From NCBI GenBank assembly GCA_035411425.1, contig DAONSX010000050.1, forward strand, positions 1 to 17,233: a stretch of DNA of 17,233 bases. Direction: 5' to 3'. A model generated the notes under the pieces. That model saw only the letters and a list, made by a program, of their open reading frames with translations, did no database searches and was not told the origin of the DNA. The first letter of the stretch is position 1. Every line of letters starts with the position of its first letter. This DNA is from TTA-H9 sp002071415. GTDB taxonomy: Bacteria; Bacteroidota; Bacteroidia; Bacteroidales; TTA-H9. Made by a program: the position numbers and the translations under genes. Positions 14,994 to 17,233 of this stretch are shown piece by piece.

Positions 14994-16847
14994 ATGAAAA
15001 AGATAAAACATCCCATATCGGCAGCAAGTCTGCTTTTGTGCGTGATCGTATTAATTAGCGTTCGATTGAGCCATCCTCCAAAGAATATATTATCGTACGA
15101 CACTTTCGGCTATTATATTTATTTACCCGCCCGCCATATATACCACGATCCGGGGATACACAACTTCGAATGGGTAAAAGAAATAAACCAAAAATATAAT
15201 AATACTCCAACATTCTATCAGTTTTCAGAAGGAATAAATGGGCAGAAAGTCATACGTTTTAACCGTGGTATTTCCTACCTTCTGGCTCCCGGATTCTATG
15301 TCGGTCATGCCTGGGCAAAATTAAGCGGAGCCCCTCAGGATGGCTTCTCCAAACCCTATCAACAAGCCATTTGGATTTGGGGAATGATTTTTAATCTCTT
15401 AGGATTTTATCTATTAAAAAAGATTCTGCTTCGCTATTTCAACGATCTAACTACAGGAGTAACGCTTATTGTCCTTCTCCTGATAAGCAATCTTTATTTC
15501 TTCTATGGTTATGGTAGCGATATTCCACATGTCTATTTGTTCACTCTCAACGCTGCCCTCATCTGGTTTACTATTCATTGGCATCATCATCTGAAGATAT
15601 GGGATGCCGCCCTTATTGGTCTTACCCTTGGAATGATCGCAATTTCACGTATTAGCGAGGTACTCATCGTTTTCATTCCATTACTGTGGGGAGTTAAGAA
15701 TAAAGAAACTCTCAAATCGAAATTCAGCTTGTTCTTGAATAAATGGCCACATGTTCTGGTAGCAATCATCGCTGGAATTATTCCCCTATTGAGCCAGATC
15801 ATATACTGGAAAAGTGTGTCCGGAGAATATTTGTATCAAACTTATAATGATCCCGGCTCAACACTCGATTTGATGAATCCACGGTTTTTTCATACTCTAC
15901 TTAGTTTCCGCAAGGGATGGCTCATCTATGCGCCTGTAATGATACTTGCGTTGTGGGGGATTTACAAGGCCTTCCGCAAAAAGGAAGAATGGGCATGGGC
16001 AATACTGGTGTATATTGCGCTCGATATTTATGTAATTTCCAGCTTTACGAGCTTGTTAAGCTATGGCTGGAGGGCTTTTCTTCAATCGTATGCTGCACTT
16101 GTCCTTCCAATGGGAGTATTTATACAATGGATGCTTTCCAAAAAACCTCTAACCATAGTTGGTTGGTGCATGATCCTTGTGATTTTAGGTGTGATAAATA
16201 TATTTCAGGCATGGCAGATCAATATGGGTATTATTGACGGTTCGCGCATGACGATGAAATATTACGTTTCGGTTTTTATGAAGAAACATCCTCCTGAAAA
16301 TGCAAAGAAATATCTTCTGGTTCAGCGCTCTGCCACCGGCAGAGAAGATTTGAAAGAAACCGAAAGCTATTTCAATCATGTCTTGAAATTTTACGATTTC
16401 GAAACACCCAATCCCAAACTTCAATCACATATCGATTCCATCGTTTCTTTCTCGGGAAGATATTGTCTGAGACTGGATAGTACCATCGAATTTACCCCTG
16501 GCCTCGAATGTACTTATGGCGATATAAGCAATCGCAAATGGGTATGGATAAGGCTCAGTGCGAGAGTCTATCCTGCCCAACCGCTCGAAGGTTCTTCGGT
16601 TTTACTAGTAACCCACGCCATTCGAAACGGACAGGCTTATAAATATACAGCGAGAAAAATCGCAGATACCCTTTTCCATCTCAAACCTAATCAGTGGAAT
16701 TATGTTTGGCACGATTACATGACACCCGAACCTATTTCAGCCGAAGATGGGATTAAAAGCTATATCTGGAACCGAAATAAAAATCCCGTTTTTGTCGACG
16801 ACATCCGCATCGAAGTATTCGAACCTCTTTCAAGTATCATCGAATAA
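14994..16847 (+). CDS. GT-C-like multi-spanning protein with C-terminal beta domain
   Basis: A 617-residue membrane protein with an N-terminal helix (9-23) and about ten further hydrophobic segments up to residue ~405. Its first 435 residues are collinear with residues 245-675 of the GT2 fusion, almost without gaps. Shared landmarks are D36-x3-YYIYLP, PGF (99-101), QDGFSKPYQ (115-123), IYWKSVSG (270-277), LLSFRKGWLIYAP (302-314), an Arg at 360 and KHPP (431-434). This is the pattern of a GT-C transferase with an acidic residue in the first external loop, but I cannot assign a donor or acceptor. Residues 466-612 are a separate domain shared with the upstream SGNH-like protein and predicted to lie outside the membrane. 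The gene follows the SGNH gene by 69 bp. Alternatives are a non-enzymatic glycan-binding or flippase-like membrane protein. Confidence 0.7.
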   Translation: MKKIKHPISAASLLLCVIVLISVRLSHPPKNILSYDTFGYYIYLPARHIYHDPGIHNFEWVKEINQKYNNTPTFYQFSEGINGQKVIRFNRGISYLLAPGFYVGHAWAKLSGAPQDGFSKPYQQAIWIWGMIFNLLGFYLLKKILLRYFNDLTTGVTLIVLLLISNLYFFYGYGSDIPHVYLFTLNAALIWFTIHWHHHLKIWDAALIGLTLGMIAISRISEVLIVFIPLLWGVKNKETLKSKFSLFLNKWPHVLVAIIAGIIPLLSQIIYWKSVSGEYLYQTYNDPGSTLDLMNPRFFHTLLSFRKGWLIYAPVMILALWGIYKAFRKKEEWAWAILVYIALDIYVISSFTSLLSYGWRAFLQSYAALVLPMGVFIQWMLSKKPLTIVGWCMILVILGVINIFQAWQINMGIIDGSRMTMKYYVSVFMKKHPPENAKKYLLVQRSATGREDLKETESYFNHVLKFYDFETPNPKLQSHIDSIVSFSGRYCLRLDSTIEFTPGLECTYGDISNRKWVWIRLSARVYPAQPLEGSSVLLVTHAIRNGQAYKYTARKIADTLFHLKPNQWNYVWHDYMTPEPISAEDGIKSYIWNRNKNPVFVDDIRIEVFEPLSSIIE

Positions 16848-16883
16848 ATTCTGAGACCTGCTATAGATTTTATTGTAATGGTG

Positions 16884-16911
16884 ATCGAAAATATGGAATT
16901 TATTTTTCGAT
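16884..16911 (+). terminator. Possible terminator hairpin
   Basis: ATCGAAAATA (16884-16893) pairs with TATTTTTCGAT (16901-16911) around a 7-base loop, giving 8 bp plus 2 bp across one bulged T. It starts 36 bp after the stop of the last gene. It is AT-rich and lacks a following T-run, so it may be a weak terminator or an mRNA 3'-end hairpin. Confidence 0.4.
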
Positions 16912-17130
16912 AATTTCAAAACATGAGGTGATCTTCCTACCCCAAGGGGACTCGCATTATCTTTCAATTTTAGTTTTCATTCTACGACATCCGCCTACCT
17001 CCATTTTTTCTTCACACTTTCAGATATTAAATTTTTTGAAATTTTTGTTATAAAATAAAAAATTCTAATTTCGTAAACATTCACTTTTGAATTCGAGTAA
17101 AATGGTTTCCTGCACGAATACTTTAAATCG

Positions 17131-17233
17131 CTGAAATATACTTCATTTATTATATCCAATTCCATTTTCCTGTTTTCTGCATTGGGACACCCTAAAAATT
17201 TTTACAAACAATTCGGTACAGTTCAGCTTGCTC
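17131..17233 (+). CDS. Possible 5' end of a truncated gene (signal-peptide-like)
   Basis: One plus frame is open from 17101 to the end of the window after a TAA at 17098-17100. From 17131 it reads L-K-Y-T-S-F-I-I-S-N-S-I-F-L-F-S-A-L-G, which resembles a secretory signal, then HPKNFYKQFGTVQLA. No ATG lies in this frame: the candidate initiators are CTG at 17131 or TTG at 17182, and the nearby ATG at 17102 is out of frame and stops after ten codons. It could be a real gene with a rare start, a frameshifted start, or chance. Confidence 0.2.
   Translation, partial: MKYTSFIISNSIFLFSALGHPKNFYKQFGTVQLA

Larger units (their letters stand above)
16848..17233. other. AT-rich 3' intergenic region
   Basis: No complete gene is visible here. 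It contains an AT-rich hairpin (16884-16911), a small CCCC-AA-GGGG inverted repeat (16940-16949), and a long A/T tract at about 17025-17065. A CACTTTTG sequence at 17082-17089 is one base off the -7 consensus. An open frame runs off the right edge (see 17131-17233). Confidence 0.6.

Noticed and set aside
15917..16237. 106-codon plus-strand open frame within the last gene
   Set aside because: It is an alternative frame inside a gene whose translation is supported by paralogy with the GT2 fusion.

Overview
The window looks like a chromosomal segment of an AT-rich member of the Bacteroidota (Bacteroidetes). The evidence is a MurF-alanine racemase fusion typical of that phylum, several close matches to its TAnnTTTG -7 promoter element (one with a TTTG -33 element at the right distance), few recognisable Shine-Dalgarno sequences, and a lipoprotein signal with a lysine-rich region after the cysteine. 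I see no tRNA, rRNA, CRISPR array, transposase or phage gene. The genus cannot be settled from the sequence.

Layout. Positions 1-426 hold no gene. They carry two arrays of degenerate 7-bp repeats (consensus CCAAYCY), each followed by a near-identical pyrimidine-rich tail, with other short repeats between them. A DUF456 membrane protein (427-900, minus) is divergent from a Lol-type ABC permease (960-2189, plus). The permease overlaps a MORN-repeat lipoprotein (2186-2848) by four bases. A strong promoter precedes glutamate dehydrogenase (3005-4339), which ends at a strong hairpin terminator.

From 4575 to 14924 six genes on the plus strand are packed with gaps of 1-19 bp or an overlap, and probably form one operon: M17 leucyl aminopeptidase, PdxA, MurF-Alr fusion, a GT2 glycosyltransferase fused to a large multi-spanning domain, an MBOAT O-acyltransferase, and an SGNH-like partner. 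A seventh gene (14994-16847) follows after 69 bp. It is a paralogue of the membrane half of the GT2 fusion. The last 386 bp are AT-rich, with one hairpin and possibly the start of a gene cut by the window edge.

How the genes work together. The first half of the operon is housekeeping: peptide turnover, vitamin B6 synthesis, and D-alanine plus its ligation into the peptidoglycan precursor. The second half looks like a surface-glycan module. The GT2 domain probably makes a polyprenyl-phosphate sugar. Two related GT-C-like membrane proteins may transfer such sugars outside the cytoplasmic membrane. The MBOAT-SGNH pair would O-acylate a glycan. The most notable point is a shared ~135-residue C-terminal domain, probably a beta-sandwich, on both the SGNH protein and the second GT-C-like protein. 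This links the acylation and glycosylation steps and may be a common glycan-binding or docking module. The roles in this second half are inferred from sequence pattern, not shown.
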